Part shown: positions 22,825 through 32,256 of the stretch, piece by piece
How positions within the stretch are numbered: position 1 is the stretch's first letter
Layout of the letters: every line of letters begins with the position of its first letter
Source: Amycolatopsis coloradensis
GTDB lineage: Bacteria > Actinomycetota > Actinomycetes > Mycobacteriales > Pseudonocardiaceae
Length of the DNA: 64,000 nt
NCBI RefSeq assembly: GCF_001953865.1
Contig: NZ_MQUQ01000020.1
Location: 62,001-126,000, forward strand
Reading direction: 5' to 3'
Made by a program: the position numbers and the translations under genes
Notes under the pieces: model-generated
What the model was told of the DNA's origin: nothing
Databases searched by the model: none
The model's input: only the letters and a program-made list of their open reading frames with translations

Positions 22825-25464
22825 GTGGAAGCCAGCAAGCGCCAACGGCCGGGCTCGCCCACCACCATGGTGGGTGGGCGGACGGCTGCCACCGGGGGAA
22901 CCCTGTCCGCTGTCGGCAGGCTGATCGAACGAGCGGACGCCCTGCACCTGAGGGCGCCCGAACTCGCTCTCGTCCTCGGGGAGCGCGCGGCCGCGCTCGC
23001 CGAGGCGGCCGGTGCCGACGAGCAGTGGATCCGCGCCGAGAGCCTCGTCGTGACCGCCCGGGTGCGGCTCGGTGGCCGTCCCAGGACGGTCGGCCGGGCG
23101 GTCGCCGCCCTGCGTGCCGCCGAGCACGCGGGGTACGGCGACATCGCGGCTCGGCTGAGGATCGACCTCGCGGTCTGCGCGCGCAGTGTCGGCATCCCGC
23201 TGACCGGGCTGGCCGCACTGCGTCCGCTGCTGGCGGATCCGTCGGTCTCACCGGCGCACCGGGCCGAGGCGATGTGTCACCTCGTCGGCTGCCTGGCGCA
23301 GTTCGGTCGCAAGACGGAGCTGGACCGGGTGCTCGCCGAGGCGGACAAGCTCGTGCTCGGCGACGGCTCGATGACGGCGGATTCACAGCTGCTGATCCGT
23401 GCGTTGCTGCGGGTCGGGGTGTCGGCGCACCGTCGTCGCCACGGCGACCTGACGTCGGCGGCCGATGCCGCGCGGACCGGGCTTGGCATGCTCGAAAAGC
23501 TCGGAAACCCCGACGACGACGGAGGTCTCGTCCGGATCCGGCTGATCCTGCAACTCGTCTGCACGTTGCTGGACCGGGGTGACACGGCGATGGCGATGGA
23601 GGTCGCGCAGCCGATCCTCGACGCGCCCGTGCGGGCCGCCGGGATCTCGCCTGCCGCGTGGCTGCGGCTGGCGGTGGCCAGCCGCGTCCTGCTGCCCGCG
23701 GGATCCGGGGAAGCCGCGGGCATGCTCGTGCGCGAAGCGGTCGCCGGGACCGAGGGGCACAACCTGCACGCCGTCACGGCAAGGCTGTGGCTGGAACTCG
23801 CGCAGATCGAGGAACGGCTCGGCCGGGCAGAGGAGGCCATCGGCTGCCTGCACCGGTCCCGTGCCGCCGAGCACCTGCACGCCCGCGCGCGCAGGCAGGC
23901 CTGCAACGTCCTCCTCGGGGAGTTCGGCGCGGCCGAGAACACCGCGGTCGACCTCGACGACGTCCTGCGGGTCGTCGCCGCGCGGTCGTCCGCTCCCGCG
24001 GCACCCGCGCCGGCTCCGGCGGAAGTGACCGCGGTGATGGCGCCGATCGACGAGGTGCCCCCGAAACGGGCCGCCGCCGAGTCTCCGGTTCGCCGTGAAC
24101 CGCCGCAGCCCGTACGGCACAGCAGGCGGGCGGAGCCCGCGCCGGTGCGGCCCACCCCGGCCGAGCCTCCACGCCCCGCCGTGCCTCCGCTTCCGGCTGC
24201 ACCTTCCGTGGCACCCGCGGTGGAAAAGACGGAAGCTCCGGTGCTCAAGCCGCCGTCGCGGCCGGAGCCGTCTCGTGAAGTCGCGGCGTCCGACAGCGAT
24301 TGGCGTCGCCGGGTGCCGAAGAAACCTCGGCAACTCAAGCCGACGATCAGGTTCGAACCCAAGATCGAGCCCGCCGCGCCGAAACTGATGCCGCCGCCTC
24401 CGAAACCGGAGCCTGCGCCGCGCCCTGCGCCGGTAGCGCGTCCCGAGCCGGAGCCCGGGCGACGCAGCCGCCCGGAGGTGCCCGCCGCTCGCGAGACCGC
24501 TCCGCGCGAGTCCACCCTTCGTGAGACCGCTCCTCGCGAGACGACCCTTCGTGAGACCGTTGGCCGCGAGCCCGTCGCTCCCGGCCCCTCGGTCTCCTGG
24601 CCCGAAACACCGATCCCGGCCGAGCGGCGGCGTCGACCCGAGGTACCCGTGCGTCACGAGGAGCCCGCACCCGTGCCCGCTCCGGAACCGGTTGTCCCGG
24701 AACTGCTTCTGGCTCCCGAACCCGCCGCCGAACCCCGGCCGCGGATCGCGGCGGAGGCCGAAGCGCCGCGTCCGCCGGGGACCGCCGCCCCGTTGTGGGA
24801 GAGCGACGAGTGGGCGGCCGAGGAGCGTGTCCGCCGGTCCGCCGCGCCCGTTTCGCGCACGACCAGGCACGACGCGGAACACGGTTCCGTGGCGGCGAAA
24901 TCGGTGCTGGACCGGCTCGGGATCTCGAGCACCGGCGGACAGGGCGGTGGCCGTCGCCGGGCGGACAGCACCGGGGATTCTGTGCACCCCGAGCCCGTCG
25001 CCGAGGAACCCGCCGATACCGGACGTGCGGCCCGCCGGGAGCAGCCTCCGGTGGAGTACGCCGAACCCGCTGTCCCGCTCGCACCGCCGCCTCGGGAAGA
25101 CCCGGCACCGTCGTTCGGGATCCAGCCCCCGGAAAGCACCCAGGAAAGCCCGCGGAAGGTCGCCAAGGAAGAGGTCCCGGAGCCGTGGCTGCCGCGCCTG
25201 CGGATGCCGCCGGCGCTGGACCCGTTGACCGACACCGGCTCTTGGCGGCCCATCACGCCGTTCCCGGAGAGCTACGCCCGCGCGATCGCGGAGGACGAGC
25301 CGCCGCCGGACGCCGGTCTCGCCGACCTGCTCGCCCGCGCGCTCGCCGAGCACCAGGCGGGGACCGCGAGTGCCGCCGCGCTCGTGAAACAACTCGGCTC
25401 CCCGGACTCGGGGAAGCGTCCGGTCAACGGCCGCGACCGGCATCGCACCAACGGAAGCGACTGA
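22825..25464 (+). CDS. Large TPR-like N-terminus with Pro-rich tail, unknown function
   Basis: 879 residues from a GTG at 22825, 16 bp after ettA. Residues 30-390 are helical repeats of TPR type (A-A-R-T-G-L-G-M-L-E-K-L-G, A-R-L-W-L-E-L-A-Q-I-E-E-R-L-G-R-A-E-E-A); about 395-830 are Pro/Glu/Arg-rich, including a short tandem R-E-T-x-P/L-R-E; the last 60 residues are again ordered (W-R-P-I-T-P-F-P-E-S-Y-A-R-A-I-A-E-D). No signal peptide. A long disordered centre between two folded ends suggests a scaffold. It has no counterpart between ettA and gdh in M. tuberculosis as I recall it. Confidence 0.75.
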   Translation: MEASKRQRPGSPTTMVGGRTAATGGTLSAVGRLIERADALHLRAPELALVLGERAAALAEAAGADEQWIRAESLVVTARVRLGGRPRTVGRAVAALRAAEHAGYGDIAARLRIDLAVCARSVGIPLTGLAALRPLLADPSVSPAHRAEAMCHLVGCLAQFGRKTELDRVLAEADKLVLGDGSMTADSQLLIRALLRVGVSAHRRRHGDLTSAADAARTGLGMLEKLGNPDDDGGLVRIRLILQLVCTLLDRGDTAMAMEVAQPILDAPVRAAGISPAAWLRLAVASRVLLPAGSGEAAGMLVREAVAGTEGHNLHAVTARLWLELAQIEERLGRAEEAIGCLHRSRAAEHLHARARRQACNVLLGEFGAAENTAVDLDDVLRVVAARSSAPAAPAPAPAEVTAVMAPIDEVPPKRAAAESPVRREPPQPVRHSRRAEPAPVRPTPAEPPRPAVPPLPAAPSVAPAVEKTEAPVLKPPSRPEPSREVAASDSDWRRRVPKKPRQLKPTIRFEPKIEPAAPKLMPPPPKPEPAPRPAPVARPEPEPGRRSRPEVPAARETAPRESTLRETAPRETTLRETVGREPVAPGPSVSWPETPIPAERRRRPEVPVRHEEPAPVPAPEPVVPELLLAPEPAAEPRPRIAAEAEAPRPPGTAAPLWESDEWAAEERVRRSAAPVSRTTRHDAEHGSVAAKSVLDRLGISSTGGQGGGRRRADSTGDSVHPEPVAEEPADTGRAARREQPPVEYAEPAVPLAPPPREDPAPSFGIQPPESTQESPRKVAKEEVPEPWLPRLRMPPALDPLTDTGSWRPITPFPESYARAIAEDEPPPDAGLADLLARALAEHQAGTASAAALVKQLGSPDSGKRPVNGRDRHRTNGSD

Positions 25465-25806
25465 CCGCGAGAGCAAAGGTCCCTTGCTTCGGAGTCGGAG
25501 CAAGCCCAAGCCTGACTTGAACGATTCAGTCGGCCCGGTGAGGCAGCCCTTCGTTCGTCCGATCGGCGAGGGGTGCTGGTCACCCCCGTGCGGCAGGGGC
25601 TGGAGAGGGCCGGACAGACCGGCTATGTGACCCGTCAGTAGCTGAACCGATCACGGCGATTCCGGTATCTGAGCAGGGAAATCTTCGACGGGTGGGAAGG
25701 ACCCGGCCTTGTGGAGCCGACTGTCAGGAGCTGTAGGTTGGGTCTGGGCCGGTACAGAGTCGTGCCGGTCGCGGTGTCAATCTCGCTACAGTGGAGAGTT
25801 GCCTCA
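25465..25806. other. 342-bp intergenic region before gdh
   Basis: No gene is supported. A weak -10-like TACAGT (25787-25792) stands 15 bp before the gdh ATG without a clear -35 partner. A T-G-A-C-C-C-G-T-C stretch and small repeats are present, but no terminator hairpin strong enough to name follows the preceding gene. Confidence 0.5.
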
Positions 25807-28800
25807 ATGAGCTCGACGGGAGTCTCGTCCCCGCCCGGAAAAGATGTCGGCACCGAAGAGGGCGCCCGGCGCCGGTCGGCGAACCCGGAGCAGATCCGGG
25901 ACGACCTGATCGACGCCGCCGCGGCGTACGCCCCGGAGATCGGCGACCTGATCCGCCTGTACTACCGGCACATCCCCGCTGAAGAGATCCTCGGTGACGA
26001 CCCGGTCGACCTCGTCGGCGCCGTCCGTTCGCACCTCCAGCTGGCCAAGGACCGGATGCCCGGCCGTCCCGCCGTGCGCCTGCTGAACCCGACGGGTCCG
26101 GAAGACGGCTGGACGCGTGAGGCCACCGTCGTGCAGGTCGTCACGGACGACATGCCCTACCTCGTGGATTCCGTCGCGGCCGAGTTCGCCCGTGACGGGG
26201 TGCAGGTGCAGCGCATCGTGCACCCGATCGTCGTGGTCAGCCGCGATCTGACCGGCGAGTTGCTGGCGGTCCACCCGGACGCCGACCCGGCCGAGCCGCC
26301 CTCGAATTCGGCGGCCGAATCTTGGATGTACATCGAGATCGACCTGGTGACCGACCCGCACCGCGCTCGCGAGCTGGACAACCGGCTCTCGTCGGTGCTG
26401 GGTGACGTGCGCGAGGTCGTCGAAGACACCGACAAGATGGCGGAGACGGCGCGTCGTCTCGCCGACGAGCTGGACGCGAACCCGCCGAAGCTGTCCTCGC
26501 GCGAGGTCGCCGAAGGCGCCCGGCTGTTGCGCTGGCTCGCCGACGGTCACTTCACCTTCCTCGGCTACCGCCGCTACGAGCTGATCGACAATCCGCATCC
26601 CGACAGCGACGAGCCGGCCTTGCGTGCGGTGCTCGCGACCGGGCTGGGTGTGCTGCGGCAGGACAGCCTGGCCGCGCGCAGCCTCACCGCCGGTCCCGAC
26701 ACGGCGGCGTCCGCGCTCGCGCCGACGCTGCTGGTGCTGACCCAGGCCAGCGCGCCGTCCACGGTGCACCGGCCGGTCTACCCGTACTACGTCGGCGTGA
26801 AGACGTTCGACGACAAGGGAGACGTCACCGGCGAACACCGTTTCCTCGGCATGTTCACCACCACCGCCCTGCACGAGAACGTGCTGGACATCCCGGTGGT
26901 GTGCAACCGGGTCCGCGAGGTCATCCACCGCGCCGGCTTCCCGATGGAGTCCTTCTCCGGCCAGCGGATGCTCGAAGTGCTGCAGAACTGGCCGCGTGCG
27001 GACCTGTTCTCGGCCGACACCGACTCGCTGTACTCCACGACGACCGGCGCGATCACACTGTCGGATCGCAGACGCCTGCGGCTGTTCCTGCGCCGTGACC
27101 CGTACGGCCGCTTCTACTCGTGCCTCGTGTACCTCCCGCGCGACCGCTACACGACCCGTTCGCGGCTCGCGATGCAGGAGGTCCTGCTCGAAGAGCTCGA
27201 AGGCACGCAACTGGAATACAGCGCGCGCATCGGGGAGACCGTGCTCGCGCAGGTGCATTTCATCGTGCACACCGATCCCTCGCAGTGGTCGGAGCCGGAC
27301 ACCCTGCGCATCCAGGAACGGCTCAACGAAGCCGTGCGTGGCTGGGACGACCGGATGGTCGAGGCGATCCTCGCCGAGCGCCGCGAGCGCGCCGGCGACA
27401 GCGGCGTCGCGATCGGCCTGCTGGGCGAGGAGTCCGCGGGCGAACAAGGTCAGCGGTTCGCCGCCGTGTTCCCCGAGGGCTACAAGGAGGACTTCAGCGC
27501 GCTCGAAGCGCTCGCCGATCTCCGTGCCTTGGAGTCGCTGACCGACGAGGGCGACCTCTCGATGTCGTTCTACCTGCCCGCCGACGCCGAGCCGGGGGAC
27601 CGGCGCTTCAAGCTGTACCTGCGCGGCGAGGGCGTCACCCTCTCCCAGGTGCTCCCGGTCCTGCAGCGGATGGGCGTGGAGGTCGTCGACGAGCGGCCGT
27701 ACGAACTGCGCCGCGAGGACGGCGGCCGGTCGTGGATCTACGACTTCGGCCTGCGGATCGACCCGCAGGTGCTCGACCACGCCGATCACGACCTCCGCAC
27801 CCGCTTCCAGGACGCGTTCCACGCCGCCTGGCGCGGCGACTGCGAGGTCGACGGCTTCAACGGTCTCGTCCTGCGCGCCGGGCTCACCTGGCGCCAGGCG
27901 GCCATCCTGCGGGCGTACTCGCGGTACCTGCGCCAGACCAAGATCCCGTTCTCGCAGGAGTACATCGAGAACACCGTCCTCGCGCACACGGACATCGCCA
28001 CCGCGCTGGTGCGGCTGTTCGAGACCCGCTTCGACCTCTCGCTCGGCACCGAGGTCCGCGCGTCGCAGACCGATCAGCTCACCGCCGAGATCGGCAGGCT
28101 GGTCGACGAGGTGACCAGCCTCGACGAGGACCGGATCCTGCGACGGCTGATGGCGGTCATCCTCGCCACGCTGCGCACGAATTACCACGTGACCGACGAG
28201 GAGGGAAACTCCCGGCAATACCTGGCGCTCAAGCTCGACCCGAGCGCGGTGCCCGAGCTGCCCGAGCCGCGGCCGAAGTACGAGATCTTCGTGTACGCGC
28301 CCCGGATCGAGGGTGTGCACCTGCGTTTCGGTGACGTCGCGCGTGGTGGCCTGCGGTGGTCCGACCGCCGGGAGGATTTCCGCACGGAGATCCTCGGCCT
28401 GGTCAAAGCACAGGCGGTCAAGAACGCGGTCATCGTGCCGGTGGGCGCGAAGGGCGGCTTCGTCGTGAAGCGCCCGCCGACGGCGACCGGTGACCCGGGC
28501 CTGGACCGTGACGCCCAGCTGAACGAGGGCATCGCCTGCTACCGGATGTTCATCTCGGGCCTGCTGGACGTCACCGACAACCGCGTCGAGGGCAAGACCG
28601 TGCCTGCCCCGGGTGTGGTCCGCCACGACGGTGACGACAGCTACCTCGTGGTCGCGGCGGACAAGGGCACCGCGAAGTTCTCCGACATCGCGAACGAGGT
28701 CTCGGCGCACTACAACTTCTGGCTCGGCGACGCCTTCGCTTCCGGTGGCTCGGTCGGCTACGACCACAAGGCCATGGGCATCACCGCGAAGGGTGCTTGG

Positions 28801-30780
28801 GAGAGCGTCAAGCGCAACTTCCGCGAGCTGGGCAAGGACACCCAGACCGAGGACTTCACCGTCGTCGGCATCGGCGACATGATGGGTGACGTCTTCGGCA
28901 ACGGCATGCTGCTCTCGGAGCACATCCGGCTCGTGGCCGCCTTCAACCACCTGCACATCTTCCTCGACCCGAACCCGGATTCGGCGACCTCGTTCACCGA
29001 GCGCCGACGGCTGTTCGACCTGCCGCGTTCGTCGTGGGAGGACTACGACCGCTCCCTGATCAGCGAGGGCGGCGGAATCTACTCGCGGTCGGCGAAGACG
29101 ATCCCGATCAGCCCGCAGGTCCGCGAAGCACTCGGACTCGGCGAGGACGTCACCGCGCTGGCCCCGAGCGACCTCATGCAGGCGATCCTGCTGGCCCCGG
29201 TCGAACTGCTGTGGAACGGTGGCATCGGCACCTACGTCAAGGCCGAGAACGAGACCCACGCGGACGCGGGCGACAAGGCCAACGACGCCCTGCGCGTCAA
29301 CGGGAACCAGCTCCGCGTCAAGGTCGTCGGCGAGGGCGGGAACCTCGGGCTGACGCAGCTCGGCCGGATCGAGTTCGCCCGCAACGGCGGCAAGATCAAC
29401 ACTGACGCGCTGGACAACTCGGCGGGCGTCGACTGCTCCGACCACGAGGTCAACATCAAGATCCTGCTGGACCACCTGGTCTCGTCCGGATCGCTGGGTG
29501 CCGAGCAGCGCAACGAACTGCTGGAGCAGATGACCGACGAGGTCGGCGAGCTGGTGCTCGCCGACAACTACCGGCAGAACGCCGTGCTCGGCGTCAGCCG
29601 GGCGCACGCCGGGCCGATGGTCTCGGTGCATCAGCGGCTCGTCGCGGCACTGGTCGCCAAGGGCGCCTTCGACCGCAAGCTCGAGGCGCTGCCGAGTTCG
29701 GCGGAGTTCCGCGCGCTGGAGAAGGCGGGCGAGGGCCTCACCTCGCCGGAACTGGCGACGCTGCTCGCGCACGTCAAGCTGGACCTCAAGGACGAGTTGC
29801 TGGCGAGCGAGCTGCCGGACTCGGAGGTGTTCTCGCGTCGTCTGCCCGAGTACTTCCCGAAGCCGCTTCGGGAGCGCTTCGGCGACGCGATCTTCCAGCA
29901 CCCGCTGAAGCGCGAAATCATCACGACGATGGTGGCCAACGAGGTCGTCGACGGCGCCGGGATTTCCTACGTCTTCCGCCTGATGGAGGAGATGAACGCG
30001 ACCGCGACCGACGCCGTCCGCGCGTACGCCGTGGTCACCCACGTGTACGACCTGCCCTCGCTGTGGGCGCAGATCGACGCGCTGGACAACGTCGTGCCGA
30101 CCGAGGTCGCGGACGAGATGATGCTGGAGACCCGCAGGCTGCTCGACCGGGCCGCCCGCTGGTTCCTCACCAACCGGCCGCAGCCCCTCGCCCCGCTCGC
30201 GGAGATCAACCGGTTCGGCCGGGTCGTCGGCGAGCTGGCCCCCAGGGCGCACGAGCTGCTTCGCGGTGTCGAGTGCGCTTCGGTGGACGCGAACACCGCG
30301 CGACTGGTGGGGAAGGGCGTCCCGGCGGAACTGGCGGAGCGCGTGGCACTCCTGCTGCACACCTTCGGCCTGCTCGACATCACAGACGTCGCGGAGATGG
30401 CCGAGCAGCAGGCGGGGATCGACGCGGTGCACACGCCGTGGGAGACCGCGGGCCTGTACTACGCGCTGTCGGACCACCTCGGCATCGACAAGATGCTGAC
30501 GTCGATCAGCGGCCTCGAACGCGGCAACCGCTGGCACGCGCTCGCGCGGCTGGCGCTGCGGGACGACGTGTACGGCTCGCTGCGGGCGATCACCCTGGAC
30601 GCGTTGAAGTACAGCGATTCGGGCACCGGCCCGGACGAGAAGATCGCGCACTGGGAAAAGGCGAACGCTTCACGGTTGCAGCGGGCCCGCGTCGCGCTGG
30701 ACGAGATCAGCCAGTTCGGCAAACTCGACCTGGCGACGCTGTCGGTGGCGGCGAGGCAGATCCGGAGCACGGTGAGGTAG
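25807..30780 (+). CDS. gdh: NAD-specific glutamate dehydrogenase, 180-kDa class
   Basis: 1657 residues, the length of the Streptomyces clavuligerus-type large GDH (about 1650). N-terminal ACT-like regions, then the catalytic domain with K-N-A-V-I-V-P-V-G-A-K-G-G-F (about 880) and the NAD-binding region with V-V-G-I-G-D-M-M-G-D-V-F-G-N-G near 1020. Converts glutamate to 2-oxoglutarate and ammonia, linking amino acid breakdown to the TCA cycle; in mycobacteria its activity is inhibited by GarA. The start ATG 25807 (GGAGAG upstream) is preferred over longer in-frame readings. It overlaps the thioesterase gene by one base (TAG/GTG). Confidence 0.95.
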   Translation: MSSTGVSSPPGKDVGTEEGARRRSANPEQIRDDLIDAAAAYAPEIGDLIRLYYRHIPAEEILGDDPVDLVGAVRSHLQLAKDRMPGRPAVRLLNPTGPEDGWTREATVVQVVTDDMPYLVDSVAAEFARDGVQVQRIVHPIVVVSRDLTGELLAVHPDADPAEPPSNSAAESWMYIEIDLVTDPHRARELDNRLSSVLGDVREVVEDTDKMAETARRLADELDANPPKLSSREVAEGARLLRWLADGHFTFLGYRRYELIDNPHPDSDEPALRAVLATGLGVLRQDSLAARSLTAGPDTAASALAPTLLVLTQASAPSTVHRPVYPYYVGVKTFDDKGDVTGEHRFLGMFTTTALHENVLDIPVVCNRVREVIHRAGFPMESFSGQRMLEVLQNWPRADLFSADTDSLYSTTTGAITLSDRRRLRLFLRRDPYGRFYSCLVYLPRDRYTTRSRLAMQEVLLEELEGTQLEYSARIGETVLAQVHFIVHTDPSQWSEPDTLRIQERLNEAVRGWDDRMVEAILAERRERAGDSGVAIGLLGEESAGEQGQRFAAVFPEGYKEDFSALEALADLRALESLTDEGDLSMSFYLPADAEPGDRRFKLYLRGEGVTLSQVLPVLQRMGVEVVDERPYELRREDGGRSWIYDFGLRIDPQVLDHADHDLRTRFQDAFHAAWRGDCEVDGFNGLVLRAGLTWRQAAILRAYSRYLRQTKIPFSQEYIENTVLAHTDIATALVRLFETRFDLSLGTEVRASQTDQLTAEIGRLVDEVTSLDEDRILRRLMAVILATLRTNYHVTDEEGNSRQYLALKLDPSAVPELPEPRPKYEIFVYAPRIEGVHLRFGDVARGGLRWSDRREDFRTEILGLVKAQAVKNAVIVPVGAKGGFVVKRPPTATGDPGLDRDAQLNEGIACYRMFISGLLDVTDNRVEGKTVPAPGVVRHDGDDSYLVVAADKGTAKFSDIANEVSAHYNFWLGDAFASGGSVGYDHKAMGITAKGAWESVKRNFRELGKDTQTEDFTVVGIGDMMGDVFGNGMLLSEHIRLVAAFNHLHIFLDPNPDSATSFTERRRLFDLPRSSWEDYDRSLISEGGGIYSRSAKTIPISPQVREALGLGEDVTALAPSDLMQAILLAPVELLWNGGIGTYVKAENETHADAGDKANDALRVNGNQLRVKVVGEGGNLGLTQLGRIEFARNGGKINTDALDNSAGVDCSDHEVNIKILLDHLVSSGSLGAEQRNELLEQMTDEVGELVLADNYRQNAVLGVSRAHAGPMVSVHQRLVAALVAKGAFDRKLEALPSSAEFRALEKAGEGLTSPELATLLAHVKLDLKDELLASELPDSEVFSRRLPEYFPKPLRERFGDAIFQHPLKREIITTMVANEVVDGAGISYVFRLMEEMNATATDAVRAYAVVTHVYDLPSLWAQIDALDNVVPTEVADEMMLETRRLLDRAARWFLTNRPQPLAPLAEINRFGRVVGELAPRAHELLRGVECASVDANTARLVGKGVPAELAERVALLLHTFGLLDITDVAEMAEQQAGIDAVHTPWETAGLYYALSDHLGIDKMLTSISGLERGNRWHALARLALRDDVYGSLRAITLDALKYSDSGTGPDEKIAHWEKANASRLQRARVALDEISQFGKLDLATLSVAARQIRSTVR

Positions 30781-31199
30781 TGAGCTACATTTCCCTGATC
30801 CGGCCGCGCTGGTCGGATATGGACGTCTACGGGCACGTCAACCACGCGAACCTGGTGACCCTGCTCGAAGAGGCACGGATTCCCCTCTTGTTCGGGGACG
30901 CCGTCCGGGCCGGGCTCACCGAACTGCCCAAGGGCATCGTGGTGGTGAAGCTGGCCGTTCATTACCGTTCGCCGATCGTGGTGTCCGATCAGGACATCCG
31001 GGTGGAGATCTCGTTGAAGGACTTGAAGCACGCCAGCTTCACCCTCGGCTACCGAGTGCACAGCGGGCCCGCCGAGGCCGACAAGGTCGCGGTCACCGCG
31101 GAGACGGTGCTCGCGCCGTTCGACACCGGGTCGGAGCGGCCCCGCCGGCTGACCGAGGACGAACGCGCCTTCCTGGAGAAGGGGTTCGCGGATGCCTGA
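30780..31199 (+). CDS. Acyl-CoA thioesterase, 4HBT hotdog fold
   Basis: 139 residues from a GTG overlapping the gdh stop. R-P-R-W-S-D-M-D-V-Y-G-H-V-N-H-A-N is the 4HBT active-site signature (Asp in W-S-D-M-D; helix after N-H-A-N), followed by the expected beta strands. It hydrolyses acyl-CoA or similar thioesters; natural substrate unknown. Homologous to Rv2475c, which also follows gdh, so co-transcription is conserved. Its 3' end overlaps the next gene by 8 bp. Confidence 0.85.
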   Translation: MSYISLIRPRWSDMDVYGHVNHANLVTLLEEARIPLLFGDAVRAGLTELPKGIVVVKLAVHYRSPIVVSDQDIRVEISLKDLKHASFTLGYRVHSGPAEADKVAVTAETVLAPFDTGSERPRRLTEDERAFLEKGFADA

Positions 31200-31827
31200 G
31201 CTCGTCATCCCGGACGCGGGCGACCGCGAAACGCTCGGCGCGTTCGTGGCCAGGGCGGTCCGGCTCGACCAGAACACGCTGGTGCGGTTGCGGCAGCGTG
31301 GTGACGGCGTCGTCGAGGCGTGGAGCGCGACCCCGTTCGAGGTCCTCGCCACCAGGGCGGTCGCCGGCGACGTCACGCCGTCGGACGTCACGGTGTCCGG
31401 GAACGAGCTGCTCGCCGCGCTGACCATCGCGGGCGGCGAACGGATGGATCCGGGCCCGGCCCGCGACCTGATGTGGCACTCCGAACTGCCCGCCTCCGGA
31501 CGCTGGCAGCTGGTGGACGAACTGCCGGCGACGGTGATCTCCGAACTGGCCGATCGCGGTGTCACGCTGGCCAGGGACAACGTCGGCCCGCACGGCAATC
31601 CGCCCGCTTCGCTGATGGACCAGGCGGTGCTCACCGTTTCGGGCAACGAGCTGGAGATCAAGGTCCAGATGCGGTGCCTGTTCGCGTTGTCCGGGATGGG
31701 TTTCGTGGACTCGTCGATCGACGGCGACGTCGTCCGCGTCACCGCGACGGATTCGTGGATGCGCATCGACGCCCGGTACGGCGCCGTCCTCAAACGCCGT
31801 CACGCGCTCCTGCCACTGCTGTTCTGA
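31192..31827 (+). CDS. Conserved actinobacterial protein (Rv2474c-like)
   Basis: 211 residues, ATG at 31192 inside the thioesterase 3' end. No signal peptide or membrane segment. Features such as L-V-R-L-R-Q-R-G-D-G-V-V-E-A-W and M-D-Q-A-V-L-T-V-S show a soluble mixed fold. Position after gdh and the thioesterase is conserved in mycobacteria (Rv2474c), and the three overlapping genes are surely one operon. No biochemical function is known to me. Confidence 0.8.
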   Translation: MPELVIPDAGDRETLGAFVARAVRLDQNTLVRLRQRGDGVVEAWSATPFEVLATRAVAGDVTPSDVTVSGNELLAALTIAGGERMDPGPARDLMWHSELPASGRWQLVDELPATVISELADRGVTLARDNVGPHGNPPASLMDQAVLTVSGNELEIKVQMRCLFALSGMGFVDSSIDGDVVRVTATDSWMRIDARYGAVLKRRHALLPLLF

Positions 31828-31889
31828 CAGGTTCCTTACGCTTCGGGCCGCGGGTGGTTTCCGGCCGCCCGCGGTGTCAGGCTGTCCCC

Positions 31890-32180
31890 ATGAGCGACAG
31901 TGTCCCTCGCGACGCCGGTAAGGACGAGGAAGACCCGACCGCGGACTTCCTCGCCGAGGTCCGGCCGGAGGAGACGCCGTGGCGGACCGAGCGCCCGCCG
32001 GGTGAGGAGGCGCCGGAACGCGCCGAACGCCCGGAGAAGTGGAGCCGGGCGAAATCGGCCGGACGGGCCGCGGCGAAAGCGGCGCCCTACGTCCAGGCCG
32101 CCGCGCTGGCGACCTGGATCGTCTCGGGCACCCTCGACGACTCCGGCGACGGCGACCTGGGCTCCTCCGGTGACGCCTGA
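31890..32180 (+). CDS. Small charged hypothetical protein (96 aa)
   Basis: ATG 31890. Acidic first half (D-E-E-D-P-T-A-D-F-L-A-E), Pro/Glu/Arg-rich middle, and a mildly hydrophobic A-A-A-L-A-T-W-I-V-S-G-T-L near the end, too short for a sure membrane span. It lies 62 bp after the operon and directly before a long palindromic terminator. Function unknown. Confidence 0.6.
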   Translation: MSDSVPRDAGKDEEDPTADFLAEVRPEETPWRTERPPGEEAPERAERPEKWSRAKSAGRAAAKAAPYVQAAALATWIVSGTLDDSGDGDLGSSGDA

Positions 32181-32182
32181 CC

Positions 32183-32249
32183 CCGCGTTTCGTCCTCTGG
32201 TTGCGGTAGTTGGCGACGCGAACTACCGCAACCAGAGGACGAAACGCGG
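32183..32249. terminator. 29-bp perfect inverted repeat between convergent genes
   Basis: Arms 32183-32211 and 32221-32249 match without mismatch around a 9-nt loop. It separates the convergent genes ending at 32180 and 32257. Arms of this length exceed ordinary intrinsic terminators. Confidence 0.8.
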
Positions 32250-32256
32250 AGGAGGC

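Noticed and set aside
23383..25509. Minus-strand frame of 708 codons
   Set aside because: Antisense to the Pro-rich region of the TPR-like protein; Arg/Gly/Pro-rich without motifs.
25804..30651. Open frame of 1615 codons on the minus strand
   Set aside because: Antisense to gdh; GC-rich third positions keep the opposite strand open. No domain in it, while gdh motifs are complete.
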